A stretch of DNA of 64,000 nt from Lepidonotus clava (GCA_936440205.1 OW387146.1:29574458-29638457); one strand, 5' to 3'; shown: positions 9,045-22,808, counted from the first letter of the stretch. Made by a program: numbers and translations. Notes: generated by a model from the letters alone, not told the origin.

Positions 9045-11520
9045 CGTTCCCTCTCCCTGCCGCCGCACCTCTGACTATCCAGAGAGGGTACCCGGCACGT
9101 AAAGGGACGCTAAGTCACCTGGGGATCCCTAATTAATATTCATGCATGGATCCCCACACACCAGTCATATCGAGCTTGTAAAAGTAATGAAGTATACACA
9201 AATAAACATACACTGTGTAACAATACCCAGGCAAGAACATGACGTTATTATACAGTTAATATAACATTGCAGGGATTACTGTATTATATCAATGCAGACA
9301 TATCTAGGGGTAATCATGTTATTTATAAAAGGCCTGATCAGTGCAAACATTCTAATCACGAATGACACTGTTTTGGGTTAGATACTCTTATTTGGGAGCA
9401 CCCAATGTGCATCTTTCACAAACATTCCAAGTTTAGCTTTGCCTTGAGGTTTAAGATTCTCATGGTCCATGGTCCATGCATGCAGCTATCTGTCCCAAAG
9501 GTTCTCCAATATTATGTAGCCCAAACAATATCCAGATTATGTGAAAATTGATGAGAACGAGGAGCAGAATGTATGGCCTGGCAACATTCATTCCCCGTCA
9601 TATGCACCTCTCAACACACCGTGCGGGTAATAATAATAGTATGTGGTGGGCATAATACAAAACATGACAAATACAGACCAATATGTAAAGGCTAAGATCA
9701 TAATCAATGGATAAACCTCTCCCATATGAGGATTAGCCATCATAGGGAGGTGCCCAAAAAGGTCAGGGTTAGAGCTGTAACCACACATTGAGACTATTAT
9801 GTACAGACTACCCCAGACTAAAACCTTATGCAGCGTAAAATTAGGTTTTAGTTTTAACACTTGGGTGCATTAGTGGGTGTAACTTGGCAGGGCATGCACC
9901 TAGTTATGAGTGAGGCATGGCACTGTGTGCCAAGGGCAGTCAACTAGTGCTAATGCCTGTATAAAGTGTTGACAGGGGCCCCAACCTTTTTCTATGCAGT
10001 CGTTCTCACTAGTTGTCAATATCGAATAATTAAAAATCTGTTTATTGGTGTGTTTATTTCCTATCCTTTTTTATTCATATTCTGGTGCAGGTCCATAAAG
10101 TCAAAAGGGATAAAAAAAAGGTCTGTAAGATTGATTCCTTTTTCCATTTCTTGTACCCCTTTTTACTCATAATTTATATCATTTTGTGTCGGGAATGCTC
10201 GCTTCTTTAGCATAAGTACCGGTTACTTGCTTGGATCATAGTTGACCCATGGCTGATCCTCATTGCATTACCTGATGAAGTATTGATACAATTTCTAGGT
10301 AAATTATGTAAGAGAAGTACGTACAAGTTATGAATAAATTCTGATAAGGGTATTATCAGGTGAATCACAGTGCATGCGCATATCTATCGCAGCAAGTAAT
10401 GTTTTGGTTGTTCGCATTCCAAACATTAAATCGCTTGCCCTTTTCTCAACTAAATAGACCTCAATAGGACTATTACCCCTCCTGCTACCCAAAACTACAA
10501 AGTAGGGATCTTTGCCAAAGATTAGAGGAATATGCTCAGAGGTCAGAAACAAACTGACCTCTGTTTGATCTTGGATTACCGCGCTTAGACAGAGTAAATC
10601 CAGCAGAGGATATTGCGGATTAAGCCCTATGAGAGTTCTGCTCAGGCTAGGTATATCAACTTCCCCCCATGCTGAGTAGAGGCTAGGGCTGAGGGGGGCT
10701 ACTCCAGCCGTATTCGCTCTTTTCCGACTAGGCTCCCGATGATATAAGGATCTAATTAGAGGGGTCTATCTCCTAGATAAATCATAAGGCAAAAATCAAA
10801 TGCCAAATGTTAGATCAGGGTTTGTTATTCGGAAGATATCTAGAGTTAGATTGCCTGCAAAAATAGTCGCTTAATTAGTGTCAGAGGCCTTAGCAGAATA
10901 GTATTTATATATGTCTCTGGAATTATGTGTCTATGTTAGAGCGTGTATGCTATGCTGGATTACCGTAGCCACGTGGTCATATTTTGGTTCTTTGTAGTGA
11001 GTGAATTGCAGCCAGGAGATTTAGTATTGCATTTGGCAGAATTGCATAAAAAGTAATAGACCTGTGGGTTTTCTACCCGGGGTTTTCTATTAAGAATCTC
11101 TATGGAAAATACTTCAATACTTCATCATGGTCACTATAGAGGTATCGCGGAATGTTTTGATAAAGTTATATTTTCATAAAAGAACATGACCAGAATATTA
11201 CAATAATGTCACAGTGCAAAGTCACAATGATTGGTGCCATAGACGTTATTGGGTGCCATCAAAATAATGTAACAAGAACCAAAACAGAACTATACAGAAC
11301 GTCACTGCAGTGTTATAATACAATTCCATGCTTGTCATGGACTCTATATATTACTTGCTAGTTTTTAGAGGTGATCGAGTGCCCCCTGTAGATTAGAGTG
11401 TTGGGTGAGTTGCCCCTTAGCCCACTGGCCCCCATATAAACACGGGCTATATTGTATTCACTGTATGGGGCTTTCATTACTGCCTGCAGATTAAAATACA
11501 GCTCTGAGGCGCTAGAAAAC
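9045..11520. other. intergenic, no gene seen
   Basis: AT-rich with short chance ORFs. A small hairpin (TGGGGATCC ... GGATCCCCA, about 9119-9160) lies just right of the foldback-like element. No RNA gene or exon recognised. Confidence 0.55.
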
Positions 11521-11592
11521 ATGACGTCATTTCCTCTCAGAATACTCTACCCTCGCCCTCCCGCCTATTCAGCTCATTCCTCCTATAAATAT
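11521..11592 (+). promoter_or_regulatory. candidate core promoter: CRE plus TATA box
   Basis: A perfect ATGACGTCAT CRE/ATF palindrome (11521-11530) lies about 55 bp upstream of a TATAAATA box (from 11584) in a pyrimidine-rich setting. Spacing suits transcription to the right from about 11615. An untranslated first exon here could splice to the exon candidate at 16472; that link is inference. Confidence 0.4.
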
Positions 11593-11816
11593 AAAGGCCG
11601 TGCAGGGTAATAGAGGCATTAACATGTAGAGACCCGGCAGAGTGACTTGGGATTAGCACCTACATGGGATGTGGTCGGGCAGGGACGTTTGCCGCCAATT
11701 TACACACTGGCAGACGACTTTTGGATCCAACGTTTTTAAGCCGCGTTGACTTTCACATTCGGCAACAGGAGATGGTCTATTGACGTTCTGCTCATGACCT
11801 CATCTGGACCCTTGTT

Positions 11817-11830
11817 GTTGCCCTAGCAAC
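11817..11830. promoter_or_regulatory. RFX-type X-box
   Basis: GTTGCCCTAGCAAC fits the X-box consensus RYYNYY-N(1-3)-RRNRAC fully, with a 2-nt spacer. It lies about 230 bp downstream of the TATA candidate, a plausible promoter-proximal position. Confidence 0.45.
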
Positions 11831-12826
11831 AGCCTGGGGGGTCGGCAATCAACATAAGGACAACCCCAACCTCTGCTGGTCATTTAATTGCCCGCTAACC
11901 AGGGGCAAAGGTCATTTGGGATATTGGTTCGTTAGCGCTGGTTGGAAAGGAATATTAGAAAGCTACTACCAGGAGAAAAGTGCATGTAAAAGAGTGCATC
12001 ACAGAGCTGATCTCCCCAGGAAAATGCATATTCTAAAACACGCCGGATTAATTTAAAAGAAAGTGAAATACATGAGGAGGAAAGATTATTTTCCAGGATT
12101 AATGTATTAAGATTATATCGGCGACCTATAGCAAATACATAAGCCCATGCACTAAGGATTACCTATTTAAAACCGGACTCTGACTTCATGCTGCTTCTAA
12201 AAGCAGTAAAGCAATAAATCGTGGTGAATCATAATCAGAAAGCACCAATATATTTTAAAGGACCTATACAGGATTAAAGTGAAACTCAAGTGGTTCTTGA
12301 GAGCGCGGCCGGCGTCAGGGAGTGTGGCGTTGGTACGGACCGTCACTGGCAATAACACTGTTAGCAGGAACAGTGTGGGATATATGAACTGTCGGAACAG
12401 ATCAGAAGGATAATCAGAAAAGACACCATGAGGATTGAGGTGAAGATCACCCGTAGGCAGAGGGAGAAAAGGTGAGAGAAAGAGAGTATATTTTGAGAAA
12501 ATATCATTGAGAAGGACAACAACAGTATTGGATTTCTATGCATATTTCTTTTAGGTTTTTTGAAATATAAAACTAGTGATATATCTGAGAGTGTTTGATG
12601 TGGACGATAATCGTTCGAGCAAAGTATGCAATTAAAAATGATGGAAGGATACCTATATGAATGAACTGGAGCATTTAGAGACCAACTTTAGCAATAATTT
12701 TATACAGTCATGAACGTGTTTCATACTAGCAAAATCACAGATGTGCTTCTAGCATCTTACAATTTAAAATGAGAGCCAATACTCTTAACTATATATCTTA
12801 TACTTTGATATTATTATATTTGTCAG
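11831..12826. other. non-coding, no gene seen
   Basis: Purine-rich AT-biased DNA without a recognisable exon or element. If the 11.5-kb promoter is real, this is the first exon and intron. Confidence 0.45.
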
Positions 12827-13166
12827 CAGGGATGGCGACCATAACAATTTCACGAATATTCGTGATAATGTTTTTGTCCCTCACGAACCTAGTGTGTGTC
12901 CAGAAAACATTCACGAACCTTTTTGGGCATTCACGAACATTCTAAAACATGAAAAATTACTTGTATAAAGTACATTTCTTTGTACATAATACATTTCTAC
13001 ATCTACTAGAAGAGTATTATGGTACAATGAAACAGTTTGGAAATGGAAAAAATGGAAAAAAATGGAAAAAATGGAAAAAATGGAAAAAAATAAAATCAAG
13101 AGATTCGTGACCACTTATATAACATTTGAGATTCGTGAATTTTTTATGGTCGCCCCCCCCCCCCAG
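12827..13166. mobile_element. MITE-like element, about 340 bp
   Basis: Left GGCGACCATAACAATTTCAC and right GTGAATTTTTTATGGTCGCC are imperfect inverted repeats of about 20 bp that continue outward into CAGG-type ends. Extra CACGAA/TTCGTG motifs recur inside, along with a TGGAAAAAA-type simple repeat (about 13037-13095) and a C-run before the right end. No ORF of note. No clear target duplication. Confidence 0.55.
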
Positions 13167-16100
13167 GATTCAATTTGCACCTAATAAACGTTTTTTTCGG
13201 ACAATCTAGTCTAAGATTCACTAAGACATACCATATTTGCCATTTACGTAATACGTAGCTGCTTCATGTATAAACATTGAATCCCTTGTTTGGTTTGTAT
13301 CTAAACATGGATTATTGAGATATGTACACGGCGCTATCTGGAAACAATATATAAACCAATCTAAAGCTGCGGCCTATGGCAGATTTGTCCTGATAGACCA
13401 AAGGTGATATCACAAGTAACATTGTAACCAGCTGGTAACATAACACGTCCAGGGGGGTACCCAGTGATTAAACGATTCAACTAGAACTCAAGTTGAATCT
13501 CATTAATCAAGCGTACACATCGTCAAAGATGACCAGAAACTTGGTCCCCTTCGAGGGATGCGACCAGAAATTAATTAATAAAGTGTAAATCACTTTGTAA
13601 ATGTGTGACAATTTTAGGTTTTGGTCTCTAGCGGCCTTTGGTTTGACTGGAATTGTAGTTTCATTGCTAAGTGGGTTCTTGAAGGGTATGACCACTTGTC
13701 TTTATTTTGTTTTGGCAGATCGTGAATTGCATAAAAATCTAACTGTATGTTCGAAATTGATAATTTTGCTTAAATCTAGGTGTATTCCATAATACAAGAT
13801 TGACAATAGTTTAACAATACTAAATGACTAGATTCATACATGGAAATATATTTGAATGTACGCTGCATACCACAAAGTACGGGGGGTGACAGGTCGGGGA
13901 TAAAACGTCGACATGGGTTAAACACATTTCTATACAAGAGAAGATGTGATACAGGTGTCGGCGATCCATCCCTGTTTCAGATTAAACCTACTACACCTAC
14001 GATGTAATTCTTTTAGAGAACAATAGTAGTTCAGTGAGTGCAAAACCTGTTGGGACTGCCTGATGTATGAGATGCACCCGTGATTCGTTCCCAATCCCAA
14101 AGACAAACTGGTAGTGATTAGTAAAAACATAGATCCATGAACCACTGCATAAAGTTTTAATAGACTATTTTCGGCAAACGAAGGATAGGGGTTAAATATG
14201 GTGTGTCTCCCCGCACAGAAATGATGCTCACTGCGGAGAATAAGCATTGCAGAGGATGTTTTTAGCTTTCAAATGGTACCAAGCACATCAAAATTGAATA
14301 TTTTTCAAGGAAGTTACAGGGTGTTAAACACAGGAATGGCGGTCTTCCTGAAAATAGCAACATGTCAAGATATTGAATATTTATCTTAATATCAGTTTTA
14401 ACTGATTAGAAAATCAAGTCATGTTTTTCCAAATGGGTTACAATTGTTTACAAAATCTGCAAAATATTGTTGTTTCCATGGTAACCAAACATCTAATGTT
14501 AGGTAATATATGGGGAAAAAACATTCCATTGACATTCCAAATAGAATGTGTTGCAAAATATATGGAATGTTGAGAGTGAGTTAAATGAATCATACACAAA
14601 AGGTTGGTTTAAGACCTTTCTGTGTGTTGGGTCACAATTGTACAATAGCCTTTTTTTGATATATCATTGTTTCTGGCATTATATTACCTTTATTTATATT
14701 TGCCGAATAAGCATCAGGTAGCTTTAAAGGCCTAATAAATATACCTTAAACAGTTTCAAAAGGGCTCTTGCATTAATCTGGGCAAACAATGAAAAATAGC
14801 ATGTTTCATTTTTATCAGGTCAAGAACCACTTCATAGTTATAGTGATCTTCTAGCAGTTAAAAGTAGGCGACTATTATACACATACGTGAATATGTACAA
14901 CAAGATGATATAAAGCAGCAGTAGTGATGTATTACAGCAGTTGAAACAATAGGATAAACACAATCACAAAATGGAAATAAACATAAAAATAATAATAAGA
15001 TTTGCATTATATAAAATTATTCAGATTTTCAGTTCATCATTTGATATCCCTCTTTGTTTTTTAACAAATTATAAACTTGTTTTTCACATTCTCAATTCTG
15101 CATGATGATATTCTGCAGTTAGGGAGTCCCACTTGCCATTTTATACTTAATCATAATTGTAGATGCTTTGTACAAATATTATAGTATTTTATGAATGCTT
15201 TGCGGGGAAACAATATCTTAAAACTGCCGTTATCAAAGTGAAGATCGGACATTTAAACTACAAATTTGATTTATTGCATTTAATAAGGGATTATAATTGG
15301 TACTACAACCAAAAAGTATTTATAACTTTAGCAGGATATACGAAAGTGCGTGATATACATCTTTATTGTGCAATTAGTCTTTTATGACAGATTATTATAG
15401 GAATTGATGGATGATAATCAGTGTAAATGGAACGATAAAAACGTTGCATTCCTTATGTATGATTCAATTAATTACTAACAAAACTATAACCTTTTAGTCA
15501 TGGATATCGATGAAGATCCCGGATATGGGGATGAGAATTATATTTATTTTCAACACTTATTGCAAAAACAACTACACCTTGTTCTCGATAAATCCTATAA
15601 AGTAAGGCAAACTTCATTGAGTATTTCATGTAGCCGCCACAGGTTAATTCCGCGTTTTAATCCCTGCAGTCCTTAGATGTAGGCATCGTCAAAGGAGCTT
15701 ATAACAGCTTCTGTCAGTGGATTTAAGGCCACTTCAATGAATCAACTTGCTAATCTCTTTGATGTTTTTTTTTTACGTTTTCAGCAATACTGACTGAAAA
15801 AATACTAGAATGTGGTTTCTAGCCAACCTGATTAGCTGACTAATGACTTCATGTATAAAGTTTGCGGTTAATTATGTAACAATGGTTTCATGTATCCTGT
15901 ACCTGTGGTTAGCCAAATTACTTTGGAACCTGATTACCAGATTATATGAAACAGCAGTGTTTTTGTCACGTGGGCCAAAAATAACCACAGCGTAAATGAA
16001 CAGATTATCGGTTAGTATGTATTGTTTTTCAGAATGTTTCTTTTAAACACATTTTCTTGAGAGAGTATAAAACGTTCAAGCAACAGTTCTCTCAATTATG

Positions 16101-16471
16101 TTCTACTGAAGGAGATTAAAGCTGATTTTGCATAATGTAGCTTAACAGTTCTGTTATTTGTTCTGTTTAAGCATTTTATTGTAAACATATGATATGGTAT
16201 ATATCTGTATACACACACATATATACAAGGCTAAGAATTGACGGTCTTCCTGAATCTTCCAGTCATTACTGATATTTTATCATCATCTATTAACGTTGCT
16301 TCCCAATCATGAATTGTCACTACACAAGTAATGGTCTTCCAATCGGTACACAAGTAATCTTAAAACTGCCACACAAACCGTCTCATCTCAATTTGAAATG
16401 AGCCATTTTGAAGAAGAACATCATACAGTTTCCAATGAATGTTTAAAAACTGTGTTTTCTTTCCCCCCCAG
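13167..16471. other. non-coding, no gene seen
   Basis: Long AT-rich stretch with only short ORFs lacking domains. The one item of note is a single X-box-like palindrome at 14472. Confidence 0.5.
14472..14485. promoter_or_regulatory. isolated X-box-like palindrome
   Basis: GTTTCCATGGTAAC fits the RFX consensus and matches the palindromes repeated in the 55-62 kb inverted-repeat element. It stands alone here, so it is either a regulatory site or a stray relic. Confidence 0.35.
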
Positions 16472-16552
16472 GGACGACATGACCAAGTCACGTGGTCGCC
16501 AAGATGGCGGCGGCAGCGCCCTCCGGCGGGCGGTGGGAGAAGACCCCTCCAG
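16472..16552 (+). CDS. candidate early exon with YY1-like start context
   Basis: A GC-rich 81-bp block in AT-rich surroundings, preceded by a strong polypyrimidine tract and AG (acceptor at 16470-16471) and followed by a consensus donor CAG|GTAAGG. It contains CCAAGATGGCGGCGGC, which fits a YY1 element overlapping a start codon; that ATG opens MAAAAPSGGRWEKTPP and leaves phase 1. An earlier ATG at 16480 would leave phase 2. CACGTG (E-box) lies just upstream of the ATG. Phase 1 does not join directly to the exon at 37422 (phase 0), so a missing exon, another gene or no coding role are all possible. Confidence 0.4.
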
Positions 16553-17032
16553 GTAAGGAGCACTTCCGGTCATACAGAAAACATTTACTTCTGTATTACA
16601 ACTAGCCTTGTGGCTAGGCAGGTAAAGGTTACCAATGTTCGCAAAGTCCTCCCAATTGAAGCAGTCTTAGGAATGATGCTTTTGGTGCTGGTTGGCTAAC
16701 AAACTTAAGAAACACATTTTATTGTCCCCTACCCTGGTGCAAACCCATGATTAACTTCTAATCGGTGGCTGTTTTAATGGAAAATTAAAGCTGTGTTTCC
16801 TCAGTGGGAGCCAGGGTTACTTATTGATAAAGTGGGACGATGTGATTACAAACTTTGACATTAATTTTAACAAGCATAGATTTGTTACCATATTAATTAT
16901 TTTTTTCTTTGTAAATCCGGTTTTTGTAAGGAAACTGATGCACACAAAAGCAATGTTTTTGCTTCCCTATTGAATAATATCATATTACGTTTACTTGTGT
17001 ATTAGGAATTATTAGCAGCATCCAGAACCTTT

Positions 17033-17168
17033 CAGCGGGGGTGACCATTTCCAAAAGGTGGACATTCTAGAGGAGGAAAAACAAAAATATAGGTTTTTCG
17101 AAAAGTGGACTTGACCCAGGTTGGGGGGGGGGGGGGGGAGGGGGGGGGAAGGAGGTCACCCCCCTCAG
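17033..17168. repeat. short inverted repeat, MITE-like, with poly-G core
   Basis: CAGCGGGGGTGACC at the left and GGTCACCCCCCTCAG at the right are inverted, enclosing about 110 bp with a long G-run. Possibly a small MITE; no target duplication seen. Confidence 0.4.
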
Positions 17169-19699
17169 CTACGGGCTTGAGCAATATCAAGCTATGATTA
17201 TTTTGTGTGACCGAGGATTTAGGTGCCCAACCCAAAACCTAAGAAAGAATCAAAGCTAAAGCTGCATATAATCCTCCTTATACGGCATTAATTTAGGTGA
17301 CCTTTGATTGATATCAGCTGAAGTCTGACATTGGCAAAACAATAATCCTTCTTTAAGTTATATGACTGGGGTTGTTTTGGCAGGCCGACACTGAAGATTC
17401 TTTGATAAAGGTACCAAGATGATGTTTTTCTGTAAACATTTGAAGGCATTTCTATGCAAAGAATCAGTTTTGCATTTTTTTGCTAAAAAATCAATGTAAT
17501 ATTGAATAAAGAATAAGAACGTAAGACATTTCAATACAGATATTAACAAAAAAAACAAATTGGAAAACTCTCACATTGTTTTAAATGAGAGATAATACCA
17601 TGGCTAATAACATTAGTTAATGTGATGAAGGTTTGTTTGGAGAATTTCTCTTTCCCTAAAGACTTTTCCTTTTTCTCCAAGCATTAAACAAGAATTGAGC
17701 TATGTAATAATGACGTTCTAACGGCATTCTAATAACGTTCTGTGACGTTCTGCAAATTGTCAAAGTGTTCTGCTACCTCACATCCTTGATTAGGTTAAGG
17801 TTACAACTTGTGCCACGTACACAATTTGGTTAATGAAAGCTGTTAAGAGTGAAATGTAATTACAACAGGTTTATCGTAACCGTAGTTCTGATTCACGCTA
17901 AATGAGGTAGGTGTCGCTGTCCGGAAATCTGCCCATTATGCATAGCCATGAATACATACAAAGACTTCCCCGAAGCTTTGTATGGTCATTATAATATCAT
18001 TCTGACGCAATAACCAATAGCCAATCATATATGCCTAGCCTGAATGATCGATCTATCATTAGCTGTTAATGTGGAGCACACGCCCGAACTCCCCCATGGA
18101 TCCGATATCAAAGGGGCCGGTCTCTGTGTAGTTGATCTGCGAACAACCAGAGGGCAGGCGGTACCTGTCTGTGTATCGACCAGTCACCTTAAGCTTCAAA
18201 ACAGCAATACTCAGGTGTTACATCCTACTTACAAAGGGAAACAATGCTACATTATGTCAGATTGACTCATAATGCACCACCATTATTGACCTGCATTGCA
18301 ACACATTTAATCACCGGCAAAGCTGGAGATCTAGAGTAAATGATTGACAGAAATAAAACCTCAGGGTTTCCTGGAACCTCCTCAGACACTCAGACTTCTT
18401 AGATTATCACAGCCCTACCAAATATCCAACCTGTTGGATGTTTTCTTATAATTGGATGAATTCCCTGAGGCTCTGATGAAGGTTGATTGCGAAAATGACT
18501 GCGTCTAATAGCAGGGGACTTTTCTCCTCAGTTATATGATTTTTCTTACCTGCAATCGTTTTTTCTATCAATAGCTGCGACAGACAAAATATCAACCATA
18601 CAACCTGTGTTACTATAGGCAGCAGAATGGCTTCCCAGTATGTCCTTGTCTGCTTGTACAGTATTAATACCCTTGATTATGGAGGCGCTCGGACATATTA
18701 ATAATTCAGAGAAACACATAAAGCCAGTTAGAATTCCTATAACCTCATCTATAAACCAAGAGCCGACCACACTAATCATATCTAAATTAGACAGTTCTAT
18801 AGACCAAACGGCCAGACAGACAGGATGTTAGGTAGTGTCAGATGTTACATGAGTGGACATGTGACCAGAGCTACAGCAGCGCCAGGTTAACCATAGCAGT
18901 CGTCTAGGGAACTAGTCATCGTATGAAAGAAAGCATCACTCAGCATCATACATTGATGGGTGTTTGCAAAGGAAAAACATTCACATTTACATTTTTCCAC
19001 TAAGAAGCACTGATCATTGTACGCTGAACTGAAATGACGCATGCACCCTGAGTGTTTATATGGACAAGTATAGGAAAAGAACTTCAGGAAAAGGAGTATA
19101 GACTTCATTCCCCATCAACAACCTTCTTGCCAATGTCAATACATGCATATGCATCACATCAATGGATGCTCTATACCAAAAAACATAGTTTGAACCAACA
19201 ATGGTTATTTTAATCTACTGGGACTACTCTTTCTGGGATTACCAATGGATAAGGAAAAGAATGAAATTATGCATTCAACTTCGATTGGAATGCATAAATG
19301 TATGATTATGATCTTACATGTATCTATGTCTGTGCATTTGCAAGTCTAGATAAAATCAAAGACGAGAGTGCAGGAGTAAATTTACTCTATCCTGCATGGC
19401 CATCGTAACGAGGAGAGCAAAGTAGTTGGTAGAAGAAGAAGGCAGCTTTGAAAAGGAGAACTACCTTCTAATCGACTGAAACGTTCGAACGTAGATTGCA
19501 ATTGGACATTTACAGAAGGTCTGATAAATGAAGAGGTCATCTATGATATTCACGACGATCTGTACAGATGATAAACTGTTTACCGGATAGAATATGCGTT
19601 TATACGCTGTATCAAACTAGTTCTGCAAGAGTAAACCCATGTCGAACGGAGCCTTCAAATCCAGAAAGAAACGTAAACAATAACTCAAGATAAAGTAGT
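17169..19699. other. non-coding, no supported gene
   Basis: Mostly AT-rich. A richer patch at about 18060-18180 sits in a 73-codon ORF (18044-18265) that reads TPELPHGSDIKGAGLCVVDL. It has a plausible upstream AG but no clear donor, so I do not call an exon. A small inverted repeat around GTAAATTTAC lies at about 19360-19400. Confidence 0.45.
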
Positions 19700-19966
19700 T
19701 CCAAAAATGGCCCGGCAGCCATGTTGGATTCCCCCGTCGCCGGCGCATTCACTTCCGGTGCCGACGTTCTCTCGTCTTTCCCGACGTCGCGCCGACGGGA
19801 CCATGACGGCCCCGGGGACTTCTCGCGAGACTCTCTGTCTCTGCCGCCTGGCCAGACTGCAGCGAAGGTCAAGGTCGGCGCACGGTGACCTGGAGGCGTT
19901 CGGACGCCGCCGGAAGTTGTGGATGAAGGTTCGACGGAACTTCCGGTTGTTGGTCGTTGCAAGGTG
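19700..19966. promoter_or_regulatory. CpG-rich promoter-like block with TCTCGCGAGA and ETS sites
   Basis: About 270 bp rich in CpG in an AT-rich region. It contains TCTCGCGAGA (about 19821), a known core-promoter palindrome of broadly expressed genes; ETS-type sites CACTTCCGGT (about 19750), CGCCGGAAGT (about 19909) and ACTTCCGG (about 19940); and ATGGC motifs in YY1-like context on both strands near 19707-19725. This suggests a bidirectional promoter. A donor-like GCAAG|GTGAAG ends the block on the plus strand. No protein product is recognised on either strand. Confidence 0.45.
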
Positions 19967-20165
19967 AAGATCTGATTTTAACAGAAAATGCTTCTCTTTA
20001 AAACCTGTACATTTGGTTATGTAGCAGGACATGGCACATTTAATTGTATTCGAATGAAGTGATACTTGATGAAAAGGCCCAGGCAAAGTGTACCCTATGT
20101 ACAAGTATATTAATGTAAGTTTCAACCATGCAGTGATATATTACGTTAGCTTATTATAGGCCATT

Positions 20166-20421
20166 CAGTGCCGTACCCGCGAGGGTGGGTAGGTTGGGGG
20201 GGTGGGGGGGGGGGGACGAGTGTGTCCGGAACCTCCTCAGATTTGGAAAAGTATTGACAATGACAATGACAATGATTGTATGATATTGTATGATATTGGT
20301 TGCATGACTAGAAAAATAGCAATCTCGGCTAGAATTGTCACTTGTAACCTCCTTATATTTTCCAGGAGCCTGCTTAGATTTCCCAGAAACCCCCTTAGAT
20401 TTTTAGAAGGGGTACGGCCTG
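20166..20421. mobile_element. MITE-like element, 256 bp
   Basis: Left CAGTGCCGTACCC and right GGGGTACGGCCTG are inverted repeats with CAG/CTG ends, as in many hAT-type MITEs. A G-run follows the left end. No 8-bp target duplication is obvious, so the superfamily is a guess. Confidence 0.45.
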
Positions 20422-22804
20422 TTGTTATAGAGTTGCCCAAAATATTCTTATATGCTTTTTGGTTTTTTTTTAAACATTATTATATACTGTATGCTGGGTC
20501 ATGATAGAGCAACTTAACTGACAAAAATAGAAAACATATATAGGCCCACACTTTGGTTCTATAACTATGAGATAAACGTTTATCAGGTTTATACATACGT
20601 GACCATAAACCTTTGAACGGAACTTTTGAAGATTATGAGTCATATCAGGATGTTATTTCCAGAAAGTATTTGGCTTGGGAACCATTGAAGCATGCATACA
20701 TCCTTTCAGTGTGGGATTATATATATATATATCATGTACTTATATCATAAAGGAAGTTGAATACCAGTGAACCCGGATCGGCTTATATAGAAGGGACATG
20801 GGTGTATGCATATGATATGATTATATATAATATATGCATATGTTCTTATGAATATGAATATATATTATATTCGGTTTAACAATATTATGATCTTCTTTAC
20901 AACTAACCTGTAAACATGACTGTTCTGGTCTTTAAACGACTAGAATTGGTCGGAAACGACCTGAGAATGTGTTGCCATTCAGCGACTGACCAGTTTTTGG
21001 CAAATCTCTGGTTTGAACTAACCGCATTCATATACAACTTTACAGAACTTTTCAAATCATAGTTTTATATTCTAGCGTTCATTCCAAGGTAATCCTATTG
21101 TTAATGTAGTCGATTAGTTAGGAGTTATAACCCAGAATCGGTTATACAGACCATTACCAGAGGTCGCCACTATAGCCTCCTGGGTTATACTGAACTTTCA
21201 TTTTTACATCTACGCTATAATATTTTATTGATCTAATTTGAATCATAAAACATCTTCATAACAAGCTCTGGTGTTCCAGATAATACATGAAACAGTTATT
21301 TGCACTCTAAGACTTCTACGCTAAAAGTAATTTACATTCTAAATACATTTGCTCTACTGAGTATTATTTATCTCTGATTTCTTGGTTAATTCTTATTAAA
21401 ATAGTCTGTTATTTACTACCTCATAGTTTGTTTAAACATTGCATCAAGGGACATTGAAGAATCTATATCAGCAAAGGGATATTTGTATGTACATTGGGGA
21501 ACAATAAATGTCTATTCCCCTCATTAAATTTAGTAGGTGTTGTCAATACATTCTTCATTTCTTTTGTGGAAACTATCACGGCCTTCGTTTTTGTAACATT
21601 TTATCCCAAAATTGCCCAAGTCAGTTTGTAGTTTGGGGTATATTTGCATCCAATTATTACGTGTTGAGTATAGAACACAATCATGTGCGAACATGTTAAT
21701 TTTGACATATTCAATCTTACTTGCCAATCGAAACGTTAGGACGATCTCTTTTCTGGTCTCTGCTCAACAAGATATGTAGTGGAGAACATAACATAAAATA
21801 AATGAGATATAAGTTGAACAAAATTAAAATCAATTATCAGAGCAATTCATATTCAAAGATCGCTCAGCCTTGACAATAAAGAGATCCAGAACAGATTCTT
21901 CCGAAATTCGCAAACAAAAAAGGCTTTTGGGAGTAAAGAGCCGTGCACAAGATTTTGGTGAAACCCACATTTTTTTTATATGCTTTACTTTGTAGCAATC
22001 TTCAGGGTTAACCTTGGTTTTCACATATCATATTACTACAATAAAATAGATAGAATGTTGACAATAGCTCTCTCTATGATAATATTATAGAGTTTATATA
22101 TTATATAAATACAGATACACACAAAAAGCACTTCGATACAGTAATTAAATATACAGTTATATTTCTGTGAAGCACGTCTTTATAACTGTATATATTTAAA
22201 GGTCTTTCATGTTAGATCGTTTTTGTTATACAAGGTTTCGCATCTGCATATCTATATCAATTTTTGTTTTGCAAGAATTCGACTTTGCACTTTGAGCCAC
22301 AGCTTAGAGACTTCAGACTTGAAACCTCTAGACATCCAAAGTCCCCTCATTGCCAGCTTACACAGATACTTATCTGTAAGATCTAACTTTAGTATAACTT
22401 GTAGAGGAAAAAGGTAGTCCAGCAGATTGTTTCATAAGAAATCGCAGAGAGATTAACAAAGGTCTGCGGTTCATAAGCCGACAGAACAATCTTTCATTGT
22501 CATTAGCCGTCGGAATCTGCTTCCTAATGTATCTTTGAGGTTGATAGGTATCGATGTGATTTTATAGAACAGCCCGCAGTTCTTTTTGCGTTTCCAATAC
22601 TTTGAAATAGAGAATTATCCTTTGGTTAAATCAAAGGAACATCTCCAACTTTAATAAAATCTTATGTCAGTGAAATAACACAGAGCTTGGTTGGAGGGTC
22701 TTGATGAAAAGCCGGGATTGAGTCAGAAAGTTATTTTATTGAAAAACAATGAATAATAATCAAATTACTGATTAATATCTGTTCAATTCACATATTTCAT
22801 CATG
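20422..22804. other. non-coding, no gene seen
   Basis: AT-rich DNA with short TA-rich runs and no recognisable exon or element up to the LTR retrotransposon insertion point. Confidence 0.5.
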
Positions 22805-22808
22805 ATAT

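Noticed and set aside
9588-10552. Minus-strand ORFs of 74-90 codons
   Set aside because: AT-rich, no splice context, no domain; consistent with chance.
18044-18265. Possible coding exon reading TPELPHGSDIKGAGLCVVDL
   Set aside because: No convincing donor, and no recognised similarity.
19480-19500. GTTCGAAC as a tRNA B box
   Set aside because: No A box or cloverleaf around it; the motif is a short palindrome.
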